Positions 27,293-36,325 of a DNA stretch of 54,265 nt are shown piece by piece. The notes beneath the pieces were generated by a model, which had not been told where the DNA came from, made no database searches, and worked only from the letters and a program-made list of their open reading frames with translations. The translations under genes were made by a program, and so were the position numbers. The stretch spans positions 1-54,265 of the forward strand of contig DATIFQ010000186.1 in the NCBI GenBank assembly GCA_035455185.1, given 5' to 3'. Within the stretch, counting starts at the first letter, position 1, and each line of letters starts with the position of its first letter. The DNA is from JAEHDI01 sp035455185. Its GTDB lineage: Bacteria; Acidobacteriota; Terriglobia; Bryobacterales; Bryobacteraceae.

Positions 27293-29479
27293 CTACGGCA
27301 TTTTCAGGCCGAAGGAGCCGTCCGTGATTCGGAAGCGCCCCTCGGCGCCTGCGTTCTTGTATGCGGCGGCAGTCCACTCGTACGTCCGGTGAGCCGACGC
27401 CATCGGGACCGGGTTCTTCATCGGCCCGGTCGGCGAAATCAGCACGAGGTTGCGGCCGGCCATCGCGGCGGCGACGTGCGGCAGATCGAAATGGAGCAGG
27501 ACGTCGCGGATGAAGACGTTGGCGCTGTGTGTGTACCGGTCGACGCGCGCGAGGCTGCGATAGGAATCGAGTCCGCCCTCCGCGAGAACGCTTGTGATGC
27601 GCGTGTCGAGCGCGGCGGCGTACAACGCCCACAGTGCGCCCATCCCTTTCCCGACAACACGTAGCCCGCCCGGGGCTACGTCTTGCCGGCTCAGCGCGTA
27701 GTCCACGCTTCGCATCACGTCCCGCACCCTCATGCCGAACAGCGACTCGTCCATGTACCATGCCATGTACGACATCGCGGTCTCGGCGTCGAACAGATGA
27801 GCGAACGGACCGTACCGGTCGCCCGGAGGATGCGGGGGCTCCGTCTCGCCGATGCCTCGGACGTCCACGGCAACGACTAGATGGCCCGCGCGAGTGAGTT
27901 CCTCGAGCAGGCCGAACTCTGCCCCGTCCGTTTCCTTGCCTTCCTCGTGCAAGTAGAGCGTCGCCGGGAGACGACCGTTCTTGGCATTGGGAACGAACAC
28001 CCACGTAGGAATGTAGATGCCCGGCTCGGAGAGGAACTGGAGTTTCTCGATGCGGTACCCGTTGCGCGGTGTGGTTGTGATGTTGCGCACGCCCAGCGGA
28101 TGGTCCGGCTTGTCGCAATGGATCAGCCCCCGGATCTCCTTCGCCATCTCGGTCCGAAACGCAGCGGCGCCGGCGGCATTCTCGGGTAGCATCCGATTTG
28201 GCGGCAGCTCCGCCTGCCTGCGCAGCATCAGCGAGAAGACCGTCTGCCCCTGTTGAGAGTACCGGACAGAGCCGTTCGGGGTGCAGTACAGCGTCTCCGG
28301 CGCCTCTGCTTTGAACCGTGGCTCGACCTCCGGACCGCGCTTGCCGAGGAACCAGCGGCAGAACCAGTCCGTTGTGGCGATGCGGAGCTTCGGCGTCCAG
28401 GAGTGTGGGTCGGCGGCTTCCTCGGTGCCGAACTTCTCGGCCACGTCGAACAGTTCGTACCGTTGCCGGATGCGGTCCATGGCGCGGTTGAATCCTGGAG
28501 AGAAGTGCTCGATGGTCACCAGCAGCGGCCGCGGCGCCACGGCAACAAGCTGGTCGTGCGCGTCAACTCCGTAGATCGCCGCGGGAAAAACGTTCTGCTC
28601 GACGTCGGAGGGACCCAGGCGGCTGCCGGGAGAGTACCCCGACGGCCAGCGGTTTGTCGCCCCGCCCTCATTCACCACCACGCATTTCACGCGTTCGTCG
28701 ATCGCACTGATGAACTTCGTCAGCGTGCCGCCTCCGGAGTGGCCCGCGCAGCCGATCTTCCCCTTGTCCACTTCCGGACGCGTCAGCAGGTAGTCGACGG
28801 CGCACATGCCGTCCCAAACGCGGTAATGCGTCAGGTCCTCTCCCATCAGGAGCTGCACCTGCCCCGGCATGGAATGCTCGTATGTGGAGGCGGAGGCGAC
28901 CTCCGTCGCGCCGGTCTGCGGATTCCAGTACTGCCGCCGCTCGCCCTGGCCCACCGGATCGAATGCAAGGACGACCAGGCCGCCCTTCACCATGTTCATG
29001 TATGCGAACTGGTACTCAGGCTCCATACGCGCCCAAGGGTAGTGCCCGCAGGGAGAGATGATTCCGGGGAACGGCCCCCTGCCGGTCGTCGGCACGTAGA
29101 CATTCCCGGTTACCCAGAAGTCTGGACGGCTCTGGAACATCACGTTCTCGACCCGGTAACCGTCGCGCTCATGAACGGCGACCACAACCGGGTTGAGCGG
29201 CGCGCGTTTTGGAAACCCGTGCATCATCTCGCGAAGCTTCTGCCGGACAAAACTGTTGCGGGCCTCGAGTTGCGCCGGCGTTTTGATCGCTTCCCGCTCC
29301 CGATCCCACTTCGCAGCGAGGGCGTTCAGCCTGTTGCTCAAGTGCGCCAGCAGCATGTCCGGCATCTCGTGGGCGTAAGATTCCTCTCGCGCGCCGTGCA
29401 ACGCGGCCGGCGAGAACCACGGAAAAGTAGCGGCGACGCCGGCCTGTTTCAGGAATCCGCGTCGGCTATTCGTGCTCAT
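27293..29479 (-). CDS. two-domain acetyl-xylan-esterase-like protein, Tat-exported
   Basis: 728 residues. SRRGFLKQAG at residues 5-14 is a clear Tat motif. The first alpha/beta hydrolase domain has nucleophile elbow GHSGGG (in GCAGHSGGGTLTKF) and a His candidate in DPHSW. A second alpha/beta hydrolase domain starts around residue 440 and has VVGKGMGALWALY at the equivalent elbow, where Gly replaces the nucleophile Ser. The paralogs at 29552-31636 and 34217-36325 show the same change. GGAG lies about nine bases before the ATG. First gene of the four-gene minus-strand operon down to 22727; its start faces the esterase at 29552. Confidence 0.82.
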   Translation of the reverse strand: MSTNSRRGFLKQAGVAATFPWFSPAALHGAREESYAHEMPDMLLAHLSNRLNALAAKWDREREAIKTPAQLEARNSFVRQKLREMMHGFPKRAPLNPVVVAVHERDGYRVENVMFQSRPDFWVTGNVYVPTTGRGPFPGIISPCGHYPWARMEPEYQFAYMNMVKGGLVVLAFDPVGQGERRQYWNPQTGATEVASASTYEHSMPGQVQLLMGEDLTHYRVWDGMCAVDYLLTRPEVDKGKIGCAGHSGGGTLTKFISAIDERVKCVVVNEGGATNRWPSGYSPGSRLGPSDVEQNVFPAAIYGVDAHDQLVAVAPRPLLVTIEHFSPGFNRAMDRIRQRYELFDVAEKFGTEEAADPHSWTPKLRIATTDWFCRWFLGKRGPEVEPRFKAEAPETLYCTPNGSVRYSQQGQTVFSLMLRRQAELPPNRMLPENAAGAAAFRTEMAKEIRGLIHCDKPDHPLGVRNITTTPRNGYRIEKLQFLSEPGIYIPTWVFVPNAKNGRLPATLYLHEEGKETDGAEFGLLEELTRAGHLVVAVDVRGIGETEPPHPPGDRYGPFAHLFDAETAMSYMAWYMDESLFGMRVRDVMRSVDYALSRQDVAPGGLRVVGKGMGALWALYAAALDTRITSVLAEGGLDSYRSLARVDRYTHSANVFIRDVLLHFDLPHVAAAMAGRNLVLISPTGPMKNPVPMASAHRTYEWTAAAYKNAGAEGRFRITDGSFGLKMP

Positions 29480-29551
29480 GAATGGTTACTCCAAAAATCG
29501 GGAATTATCGAGAGCATGATATCCTCAAATTCCGCTGGCCCGCAAAAACCG

Positions 29552-31636
29552 ATGAAAACCCGTCTAATCCTGTCACTGGTGCTTGCCGCTTGGATCTCGA
29601 GTGGCCAGAACCTTTCCGATAAACTCCGCGCCCTCCGCCCGTCGGACGTGAGCGCCGGCGAGGCTGCGGTTCTGGACAACCTCGAGCGGCGCGCGCGCGA
29701 ATCGCTCGCGGCCATCCCGAGGGCACGGACCCGTGAGCAAGCCGACGCGGCGCGCGCCGGACTACGCCAGAAGCTCGAATGGTCGCTTGGTTTCCGCCGG
29801 CTTCCGTGGCCCCCGAAACTCGCGGCCCGTACCGTGGGTGTCGTGCGGCGCGATGGCTATCGGATCGAGAAGATCATTTACGAGACGCTGCCCGGAGTCC
29901 GCGTACCCGCGCACATGTACATCCCGGACAACCTAAAGGCGCCTGCGCCGGCCATTCTTTTCTATAACGGCCACTGGTGGGCCGACAGCAAAACCCGGAC
30001 GGACTTTCAGGCATTCCACATCAACATGGCGCGGCTGGGTTTCGTCGTTTTGACCTTCGACGCCTTCGGCCAGGGGGAGCGCGGCATCTCGCGCCGCGAT
30101 CACCGAAGGACCGAGGCCCTGCTCGCCGGAGTCTCCCAGCAGGGCTTCGCCGTGTACGAAACGCAGTGCGCGCTCGAATACCTGCTATCCCGCAACGAAG
30201 TAGATCCGAAACGCATCGGCATGTCGGGCGCTTCCGGGGGAGGCTACAACACGTGGATGACGGCGGCGCTCGACGAGCGAATTGCGGTGGCGGTTCCTGC
30301 CGTCGGTACCAGCGAATTCTATGAGCAGATCCACGTTTGCCGGCCTCTCGACTGGTATCACGCGAGCGAGCACTGCCACTTCGTGCCCGGCCTCCTCCGT
30401 TACGCAAACAACCAGGAACTGATCGCGATGATCGCGCCGCGGCCGTTGATGATCGTGGCCGCGCACAAGGACCAAAGTTTCCCTGTCGAGGGCGTGCGTG
30501 AGGTCTACCGTTATGGGCAGGAGCTTTACGGGTCCTACGGCGTTCCGGGGAAGATCGGCTACAGCGAAGACGCCACCACTAGCCACGGTTATCAGCAGAA
30601 GAAGCGAGAGGCGGCCTACGGCTGGTTCCTGCGGTGGTTGATGAACAAGGGCGACGGCAGTCCGTTCGCCGAGCCGCCTACCGAGACCGCTCCATGGGAC
30701 TCGGAAGAGCTGCGCTGTTTCCCGGTGGGGAAGAATGACCCCGCGGGCCCCGGCTTTGTCGAGGCCGCGAAGCGCCTGGTGCGCGGATTGCCCCCTGCAT
30801 ACAGCGCCGGCGCCGTTCAGGAGGCGCTGGGTCCGCTTCCGCCGCTTCCAACGCAGCAGCCGAGGATTGAGAAATCGCCGTTACAGCGGCTCAAAATCCC
30901 CTCGGAAACGGGCATCGTGGTCCCTGCATTTCTGCTGCGTCCGGAGGGCCACGAGCGCGGCGTGCTGGTCGCTGCGCACGACGGCGGCAAGGAGGAACTC
31001 GCCGGCGACCCGCTCGTCCAGGCCGCGCTTGCCGGTGGTTGGGCCGTTTGCGGCGCCGACCCGCGGGGCATCGGCGAGCTTGCCATTTCGAAGGGCGGCT
31101 GGGCGGCTGCCGTGAGTCTGCTCCTCGGAGAGAACTTCGTCTGGCGCCAGGCGTTCGATCTGGCCAACGTTCTCGCCTACCTGAACGCCTCGCAGGACTT
31201 CGCCGGAAAGCCCGCCGGCCTGTATGGCAGGGGCCACGGCGCGGCGCTCTCGGTGACGCTCGCGCTCGCGCAGCCGCAGGGTTCGCGCGTGAAATGGTAC
31301 GCGCTACGCGACGGATTCACCAGCTTCCGCCAGTTTATCGAGCGTCCGGCCTCGCTCCGGGAGTCGTACAAGCTCATCAGCGACGAGAAGAAGCGCGACG
31401 AGACGTACGACCGCGAGATCCCCTATCAGGATTTCGCCTTCGACGTGCTGCGGCACTTCGACCTGCCCCAGGTGCTCGCCGCGGCGAAAGCAAAGGGTCT
31501 CGTGGTGAACCCGATCGACGGAGACTGGAACCGGATGCCAATTGAGGAGGCGAAGAAGCTGTTGCCGCGCGGCGTCCGCACGGTCTCCTCGGAGACCCCC
31601 GACGAAGAGATCCGCCGGTTCCTCAGCGGCTTGTAA
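29552..31636 (+). CDS. two-domain acetyl-xylan-esterase-like protein
   Basis: 694 residues from ATG 29552, which puts the signal peptide (MKTRLILSLVLAAWISS) first. The reading frame is open back to 28253, but that part overlaps the opposite gene; an alternative ATG at 29516 adds twelve residues. The first hydrolase domain has GMSGASGGGYNTW with the nucleophile Ser in GASGGG and a His candidate in TTSHGYQ. The second domain begins near residue 430 and has LYGRGHGAALSV, with Gly where the nucleophile would be. The conserved DLPQVLAAA segment near the end matches both paralogs. Monocistronic, divergent from the esterase operon at 27293-29479. Confidence 0.82.
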   Translation: MKTRLILSLVLAAWISSGQNLSDKLRALRPSDVSAGEAAVLDNLERRARESLAAIPRARTREQADAARAGLRQKLEWSLGFRRLPWPPKLAARTVGVVRRDGYRIEKIIYETLPGVRVPAHMYIPDNLKAPAPAILFYNGHWWADSKTRTDFQAFHINMARLGFVVLTFDAFGQGERGISRRDHRRTEALLAGVSQQGFAVYETQCALEYLLSRNEVDPKRIGMSGASGGGYNTWMTAALDERIAVAVPAVGTSEFYEQIHVCRPLDWYHASEHCHFVPGLLRYANNQELIAMIAPRPLMIVAAHKDQSFPVEGVREVYRYGQELYGSYGVPGKIGYSEDATTSHGYQQKKREAAYGWFLRWLMNKGDGSPFAEPPTETAPWDSEELRCFPVGKNDPAGPGFVEAAKRLVRGLPPAYSAGAVQEALGPLPPLPTQQPRIEKSPLQRLKIPSETGIVVPAFLLRPEGHERGVLVAAHDGGKEELAGDPLVQAALAGGWAVCGADPRGIGELAISKGGWAAAVSLLLGENFVWRQAFDLANVLAYLNASQDFAGKPAGLYGRGHGAALSVTLALAQPQGSRVKWYALRDGFTSFRQFIERPASLRESYKLISDEKKRDETYDREIPYQDFAFDVLRHFDLPQVLAAAKAKGLVVNPIDGDWNRMPIEEAKKLLPRGVRTVSSETPDEEIRRFLSGL

Positions 31637-31706
31637 TCGCGATTCCTGAGAGATGTTCTTGGGAGCCACTGCACTGAGTATCTGAGGCCGTGGCGCAGGC
31701 ACGTGG

Positions 31707-31734
31707 TGCAGGTCATCGTTTTTTGTGACCTGCA
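31707..31734. repeat. perfect 9-bp inverted repeat with 10-base loop, 5' of the RAYT gene
   Basis: TGCAGGTCA (31707-31715) and TGACCTGCA (31726-31734) pair perfectly around the loop TCGTTTTTTG. The T run is in the loop and not after the stem, so this is not a standard terminator. A hairpin with the same stem and loop lengths lies at the other end of the transposase gene. Confidence 0.6.
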
Positions 31735-31788
31735 ATCTGTAGCCCAAGCCCTAGCTGTCATTGGCCTGCCATCTGCCAACTGAAGAAG

Positions 31789-32367
31789 ATGGTCTACTAT
31801 CGCCGCCGGCTTCCCCACTGGATCCCCGCTCACTCCACCCTCTTTGTCACTTGGCGCCTCGGTGGATCCTCGCCTCCCATCCAACCAGAATCCTTCACCG
31901 CTCAGAATACCGGTCGCATTCCATTCGCCCAGCAGGATGAATGGCTGGCCCGCACGTCCTCAGGTCCCTTTTGGCTCCGCGATCCACGTGTAGCCGGCAT
32001 GCTGGAGGAGACACTTCACTACGGGGAAGCAGTCCGGAGAATTTATGTTCTCCACGCTTGGGTCATCATGCCGAACCATGTACACGTAATTCTGGAGCCT
32101 GGTCTGGAACTCCCGCGGGTTATGCATTGGCTGAAGGGACGAACTGGCCGCAGGGCCAACCGGATACTCGGGCGAACGGGACTCCCGTTCTGGCAGGACG
32201 AATCGTACGACCATTGGATACGTAGCATTGCCGAACTCAGGGACTTAGTTGCATACGTGGAGCAAAACCCTGTTCAAGCCGGGCTGGTTGGAGGTAAAGA
32301 ACAGTGGCCCTGGTCTAGCGCCGCGACGCCAGGCGGACGACAGAATGCGATCGTCCGCCCCACCTGA
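31789..32367 (+). CDS. REP-associated tyrosine transposase (RAYT, IS200-like Y1 family)
   Basis: 192 residues. The HUH motif is in VIMPNHVHVIL (His97 and His99) and the catalytic Tyr is Tyr140 in FWQDESYDHWIR, the usual RAYT pattern. VAYVEQNPVQAGLV and the final PWSSA block are also family hallmarks. RAYTs are single-copy domesticated transposases that cut and join single-stranded REP hairpins; they do not need flanking IS ends. The gene is alone between a plus-strand esterase and a minus-strand glycosidase. The spacer before it (31637-31788) holds a perfect hairpin, and a second hairpin of equal geometry lies in its last codons. Confidence 0.88.
   Translation: MVYYRRRLPHWIPAHSTLFVTWRLGGSSPPIQPESFTAQNTGRIPFAQQDEWLARTSSGPFWLRDPRVAGMLEETLHYGEAVRRIYVLHAWVIMPNHVHVILEPGLELPRVMHWLKGRTGRRANRILGRTGLPFWQDESYDHWIRSIAELRDLVAYVEQNPVQAGLVGGKEQWPWSSAATPGGRQNAIVRPT
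32332..32359. repeat. perfect 9-bp inverted repeat with 10-base loop, at the 3' end of the RAYT gene
   Basis: GGCGGACGA (32332-32340) and TCGTCCGCC (32351-32359) pair perfectly around a 10-base loop (CAGAATGCGA), within the codons for the last residues of the transposase. It matches the upstream hairpin in stem and loop length but not in sequence. Confidence 0.6.
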
Positions 32368-32427
32368 GCTGCAACCACCGCAGGACGCCCCAGGCGCGGT
32401 CATCCGTCGGCCATTCCACGACCGCTT

Positions 32428-34230
32428 TCACCGTTCCGCACGCATAACCCGAGCCGCGATGTCGCCCCAGAACTCCGGCGGCTTCATCTCCAGGCCGTAG
32501 CCGAAGTGCCGGAGATGGCGGACATTCGCCTTGTCGCGGCGGACCACCGCTCCGCTCGATGTATCCCACCACTCGATCTCGTAGTCGCCGTCGGCCAGTC
32601 CCACAACGTTGACGCTGGCGTCGGCCTGCTTCGCGCCCTTCACGGCTTTCCCGTCGATCACGCGGAACGCCAGCGGATCGTGAATCCACACAAGCGCGCG
32701 GTCCGCGGCCATGAGCCCGTACACATTGAGTTGGACTGGGAGGCTTGGACGCGACAGGCGAGCCGGCTCCCATTTACGCGCCGCGAAGTCCTCGCCGCCG
32801 ACAAACTTGGCTAGCGGCGCGTAGTGCCGGTACAGGTTGTACGTATCGATGTAGTTGTGCCACCACCAATACATCCCGGTCCCAGCGGCGCCGCTCACAG
32901 CAGTCGCCCAGATGCAGTCGTGGAAGTGCTTGCCCTCGGGGTCGACGCTGACCGGCCCTTCGATTCCTTGTTCTCCGAAGAAGAACGGTTTGCCGTAGCC
33001 GCGCATCAGGTGGTCGGTGTCTTGAAATGCGTACTCGGCCGCGTCGTATTCGGGTCCGAAGTAAGAGTGCCCCTGAACGATATCGATTTCGGGAACGGCG
33101 AACGTCTCACGGTCGCGCCAGCTTGTGGTGATGAGGTGGCGCCAGGGATCGATGCTCTTCAAGTAGCCGCCCATCTCGCGGTGCCAGTTCGCACACGATT
33201 TCGAATCGAAGTTGTCCATGTTGTCGACTTCGTTCCACAGTTCCCAGGCGGCCAGGTTGGTGGTCCAGCCCCACCGCGCGACGCTGTAGCGCAGCCGGCG
33301 CCGGACGAGCTCGCGCGCGGCCGCATTCGTCAGGTAGTCCAGCGGTTTGACGCACGGCCCGCCGTTGGCTGCGTTGTACGGATTGCGGGGCCAGCGGTGT
33401 TTCATGCTCTGCTCCCACCAGACGACCATCTCGAAAGTGAGCTGCCAGCGAATGTTGAGCCGTTCGCAAACCCCCGCCACATGGTCGAGACGCCACGCAG
33501 ATTCGAGATCGTAGCGCCCGAGGCCGGTCGCCTGGGTCTCCAGCGGAAAGCCGGCGAAGCTGCCGTCTCCGGTCCCGGCGACAATCTTCGGATCCTGCGG
33601 CACGTAGTACTCCTGCCAGAGCCGCACGTAGTTTCCGCCGGCGGCGGCAAGCTTTTCAAGCAACCGGTCGAAGTAGTACGTGCCCTCCTTCTTTTCGTAC
33701 ATGCAGAGGTTCTGCCCAATCGGGAAGAACACGCGGCCGGAGGCATCCTCGAGATACTGCCGGTTGCGTGAGCTGACCCGAATGACCCCGGGCCGCGGTC
33801 CCGCGCTTACGGCAAACGTCACGTCCCGGCTGCGGCTGGTGCCACTTGGGTCCTTAAGTTCGAGCACAGCGCGGTGGACTCCGGTCGCGCCACTCGAGAA
33901 ACGTACCCGCCATCCGGCCCTGCCTTCCGGCGTAAGGGCTTCGACGCGGTCCGCACCGGTGGCATTCGGATTGGCGATGCTCCGGCGATACCCCTGAAAC
34001 CAGAAGCCGGGCACGCGCACCTGCTGGCCTGAGGGCAGCGTGACAATTGCGTCGAGCGTGACGAGGTTCGGGTCGAACGGATTCCCCGGCGCCCGATCCG
34101 GCGTCAGTGCGATCTCGACCATCTCGTGCTGCCGCACCTCCGACGTCAGCACCGCCGGCTCGGGAAGCTGAGCAGCAGCGGCGAAGAGAGGTAAGAGGCA
34201 GACCACCGCCGGGGCACTAACGTGTTTCAC
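32428..34230 (-). CDS. exported GH-A clan glycosidase with DUF5060-like N-terminal domain
   Basis: 600 residues from GTG 34230, preferred because GGAGAA lies seven bases upstream and the signal peptide (VKHVSAPAVVCLLPLFAAAA) then starts at residue 1; an ATG five codons earlier has no site. Residues about 25-145 are a DUF5060-like beta-sandwich. The barrel shows FFPIGQNLC, GGNYVRLWQE, AWELWNEVDN with acid/base Glu at about 334, GHSYF, and FFFGEQGIEG with nucleophile Glu at about 420. These are the two acidic residues of GH5/GH-A enzymes. It overlaps the upstream esterase end by 14 bases and is the last gene of a three-gene operon with the heparinase-like protein. Confidence 0.84.
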   Translation of the reverse strand: MKHVSAPAVVCLLPLFAAAAQLPEPAVLTSEVRQHEMVEIALTPDRAPGNPFDPNLVTLDAIVTLPSGQQVRVPGFWFQGYRRSIANPNATGADRVEALTPEGRAGWRVRFSSGATGVHRAVLELKDPSGTSRSRDVTFAVSAGPRPGVIRVSSRNRQYLEDASGRVFFPIGQNLCMYEKKEGTYYFDRLLEKLAAAGGNYVRLWQEYYVPQDPKIVAGTGDGSFAGFPLETQATGLGRYDLESAWRLDHVAGVCERLNIRWQLTFEMVVWWEQSMKHRWPRNPYNAANGGPCVKPLDYLTNAAARELVRRRLRYSVARWGWTTNLAAWELWNEVDNMDNFDSKSCANWHREMGGYLKSIDPWRHLITTSWRDRETFAVPEIDIVQGHSYFGPEYDAAEYAFQDTDHLMRGYGKPFFFGEQGIEGPVSVDPEGKHFHDCIWATAVSGAAGTGMYWWWHNYIDTYNLYRHYAPLAKFVGGEDFAARKWEPARLSRPSLPVQLNVYGLMAADRALVWIHDPLAFRVIDGKAVKGAKQADASVNVVGLADGDYEIEWWDTSSGAVVRRDKANVRHLRHFGYGLEMKPPEFWGDIAARVMRAER

Positions 34231-36325
34231 CGAGAAGTTCTCCATAGGAAGCCATCAGCGGCTCGGCAGAGGCGCGCCGCCGGACTTTCAGATTCTGCGT
34301 CGCGGCGGTCCGGTACGCCGCCTCCACGCGGGAGGAGGGCATCGGGTTTCGGAGTGGGGAGACCGTGTTCACCAGCCAGACGGGTCGCGGTGCAACTGCG
34401 GCGGCCAGGTCCGGAAGGTCGTACTGGTCGAGCACGCCCGGGATCAGCGCCTCAAACACGTTCCGGTGGATCGGAGCCGCTGCCACCGCGTGGTACGACA
34501 CGAGATTGCCTTCCAGGATCAGAGCATCGATTCGCGCGTCGAGAGCTGCCGCATGAAGCAGAGTCGTCCCGATCAGGCCCTTCGCAAAGCCGATCGCCCG
34601 GCCGTCATACAAGAGGTTGCGTTCCCGCAGGACGTCGAGCCCCCGCAGAATTTCGTCGATCCTGATCCCGAGAACAGGCTTCCCGACCATGAGCGCCAGC
34701 CAGACACTGCCGTCAGCGAGATACCCAGGCCCCGAATCCTCGTCGTGGACCGCAGTCTCGCCAATACCGGAAGGGTCCACCGCCAGCACCGTGAACCCCA
34801 TCCGCGCCAGTTCTGCAAGATCCGGCTGCAATGCGGAGGCACGCGACTTCCCCGCCTGATCCACATACAACACCGCGCGCTTCCGGTCGCGATCTTGAGC
34901 CGGCATGCAGAGGAGCGCGGGTACGATCCGGCCGACATCGGCCGCGTACGCCACTTTCTCGAACCTGAAGCCGTCCTGATCCACGGTGCCGAAGCTTCGG
35001 ATTTCGAGCGGAGCGCCGGAGCGCTGATAGCGGCTGAGACTCCGGATCTTCTCCGCCACGTCCTTCACCGGCCGCGAGGGCTGAATCTTCTCGAGCCGCC
35101 TCACGTTCAGCGTGCTGGCGGTCTCGCCTCCGAGCGAATCGGCGACCTGGCCAGTTCTTGTGCAGTACAGGTCCTCCTCGGCTTCCAGCTTAAATGACGG
35201 CTCTGAGGCGGGTGCGGGTGGGTCGCCTTTGAGCCACCGCTTCATCCAGGCGTAGATCGCCTCTCGCGTGTCCCGATTCATGCCGTGCCCGCCGGGGCCG
35301 ATGTACCTCGCGATCTTCTCCCCGGCTCCGAGGAGCGCGTAGATTCGCTTGAGTTCCTCATACGTCCGCGTGCCGCCGTCGAGCGGGAAGAAGTCCTCGG
35401 TGGTGTTGCAGATGAGATACGGCTTCGGCGCCAGCGCAATCGCGAAATCGCCGTGGTTCAACCCGAGCCGCAACTGGTCTGGAAACTGCTGCTCTGCGTC
35501 CTGCGGTCCAGTGCCCTCGAGTTGCTCCTCCCACGCGCTGATATAACACGCGGGAGCCGCCGCCTGAACGCGATCGTCCAGCGCGGCGATGTAAGCCGTC
35601 AGCGTTCCACCCCCGGAGCAGCCCGAGACCCCGATCCGTTTCGGGTCTACCTCAGGCAGCGACTGAAGCAGATCGATGCCGCGCATACCATCCCAAATGC
35701 GGTACCGCGCCACGCTCTCCCCGGCCAGCAGGCTCTGGCGGCCCACCATGCTGTGCTCCGCCGTAGGACCCCCGACTTTGGAGTTCTCGATATCGCCGTC
35801 CCAGAAGATTCGCCGCTCTCCCTGGCCGATGGGATCATAGGTCAGCACAACGAAACCATACTTGGCGAGGCCGATCGAAAGGCTCTGGTAGATCCCTCCG
35901 GCCTTCGCGTTCATGCTGTGTCCGAGCGGCTGGATCACCGCGGGATAGGGCGGCTGGCCTGACTGCGGAATATAGAGGCTCGCGGTGACATAAAAGCCGG
36001 GCAGGCTCTCGTAGATCACCTTCTCAACGCGATAGTCGCCGCGGTCGAGCCGGCCGATCCGCTTCAAATTCAGTGGCGTCCGCTCGGCGGGTAACCCGCC
36101 AATGAGCTTCAGAAGCGTCGAGCGAACCTTCGCGCGTCGCTGCTCCAACTGCTCAGGGGTCTTTATGTTTTCAATCTCCGCCCGGCGCTGGGCGAGTTGC
36201 TGGTCGGCCAGCCCGTGCAGGTAGGTTGTCAGGCTCTGGGGCCTTGCGGCCACGGGATCCAGCACGCGGAAATCCTGCGCCCCAGCAAGCGTGCAGGCAA
36301 GACAGAACAAGGTTGCCGTTTTCAT
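34217..36325 (-). CDS. two-domain acetyl-xylan-esterase-like protein
   Basis: 702 residues, signal peptide 1-16 (ending LAGAQ). First hydrolase domain: VIQPLGHS, GVSGCSGGGTLTAY with Ser nucleophile, Asp candidate in EDFFPLDGG and His in GPGGHGMN. Second domain from about residue 425: AVLYVDQAG, VLAVDPSGIGET and IGFAKGLIGTTLLHAAALD, where the position aligned with the nucleophile is again Gly. The final DLPDLAAAVAPRPVWLVN segment matches its two paralogs. Its ATG overlaps the stop of the heparinase-like gene by four bases (ATGA), so translation is coupled. Likely function is de-esterification of a glycan also attacked by its operon partners. Confidence 0.82.
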   Translation of the reverse strand: MKTATLFCLACTLAGAQDFRVLDPVAARPQSLTTYLHGLADQQLAQRRAEIENIKTPEQLEQRRAKVRSTLLKLIGGLPAERTPLNLKRIGRLDRGDYRVEKVIYESLPGFYVTASLYIPQSGQPPYPAVIQPLGHSMNAKAGGIYQSLSIGLAKYGFVVLTYDPIGQGERRIFWDGDIENSKVGGPTAEHSMVGRQSLLAGESVARYRIWDGMRGIDLLQSLPEVDPKRIGVSGCSGGGTLTAYIAALDDRVQAAAPACYISAWEEQLEGTGPQDAEQQFPDQLRLGLNHGDFAIALAPKPYLICNTTEDFFPLDGGTRTYEELKRIYALLGAGEKIARYIGPGGHGMNRDTREAIYAWMKRWLKGDPPAPASEPSFKLEAEEDLYCTRTGQVADSLGGETASTLNVRRLEKIQPSRPVKDVAEKIRSLSRYQRSGAPLEIRSFGTVDQDGFRFEKVAYAADVGRIVPALLCMPAQDRDRKRAVLYVDQAGKSRASALQPDLAELARMGFTVLAVDPSGIGETAVHDEDSGPGYLADGSVWLALMVGKPVLGIRIDEILRGLDVLRERNLLYDGRAIGFAKGLIGTTLLHAAALDARIDALILEGNLVSYHAVAAAPIHRNVFEALIPGVLDQYDLPDLAAAVAPRPVWLVNTVSPLRNPMPSSRVEAAYRTAATQNLKVRRRASAEPLMASYGELLGETR

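Noticed and set aside
28253..29551. Extended N-terminus of the plus-strand esterase (433 extra codons)
   Set aside because: Overlaps the opposite Tat esterase gene and would bury the signal peptide; ATG 29552 is chosen.
31707..31734. Rho-independent terminator
   Set aside because: The T run is in the loop, not after the stem.
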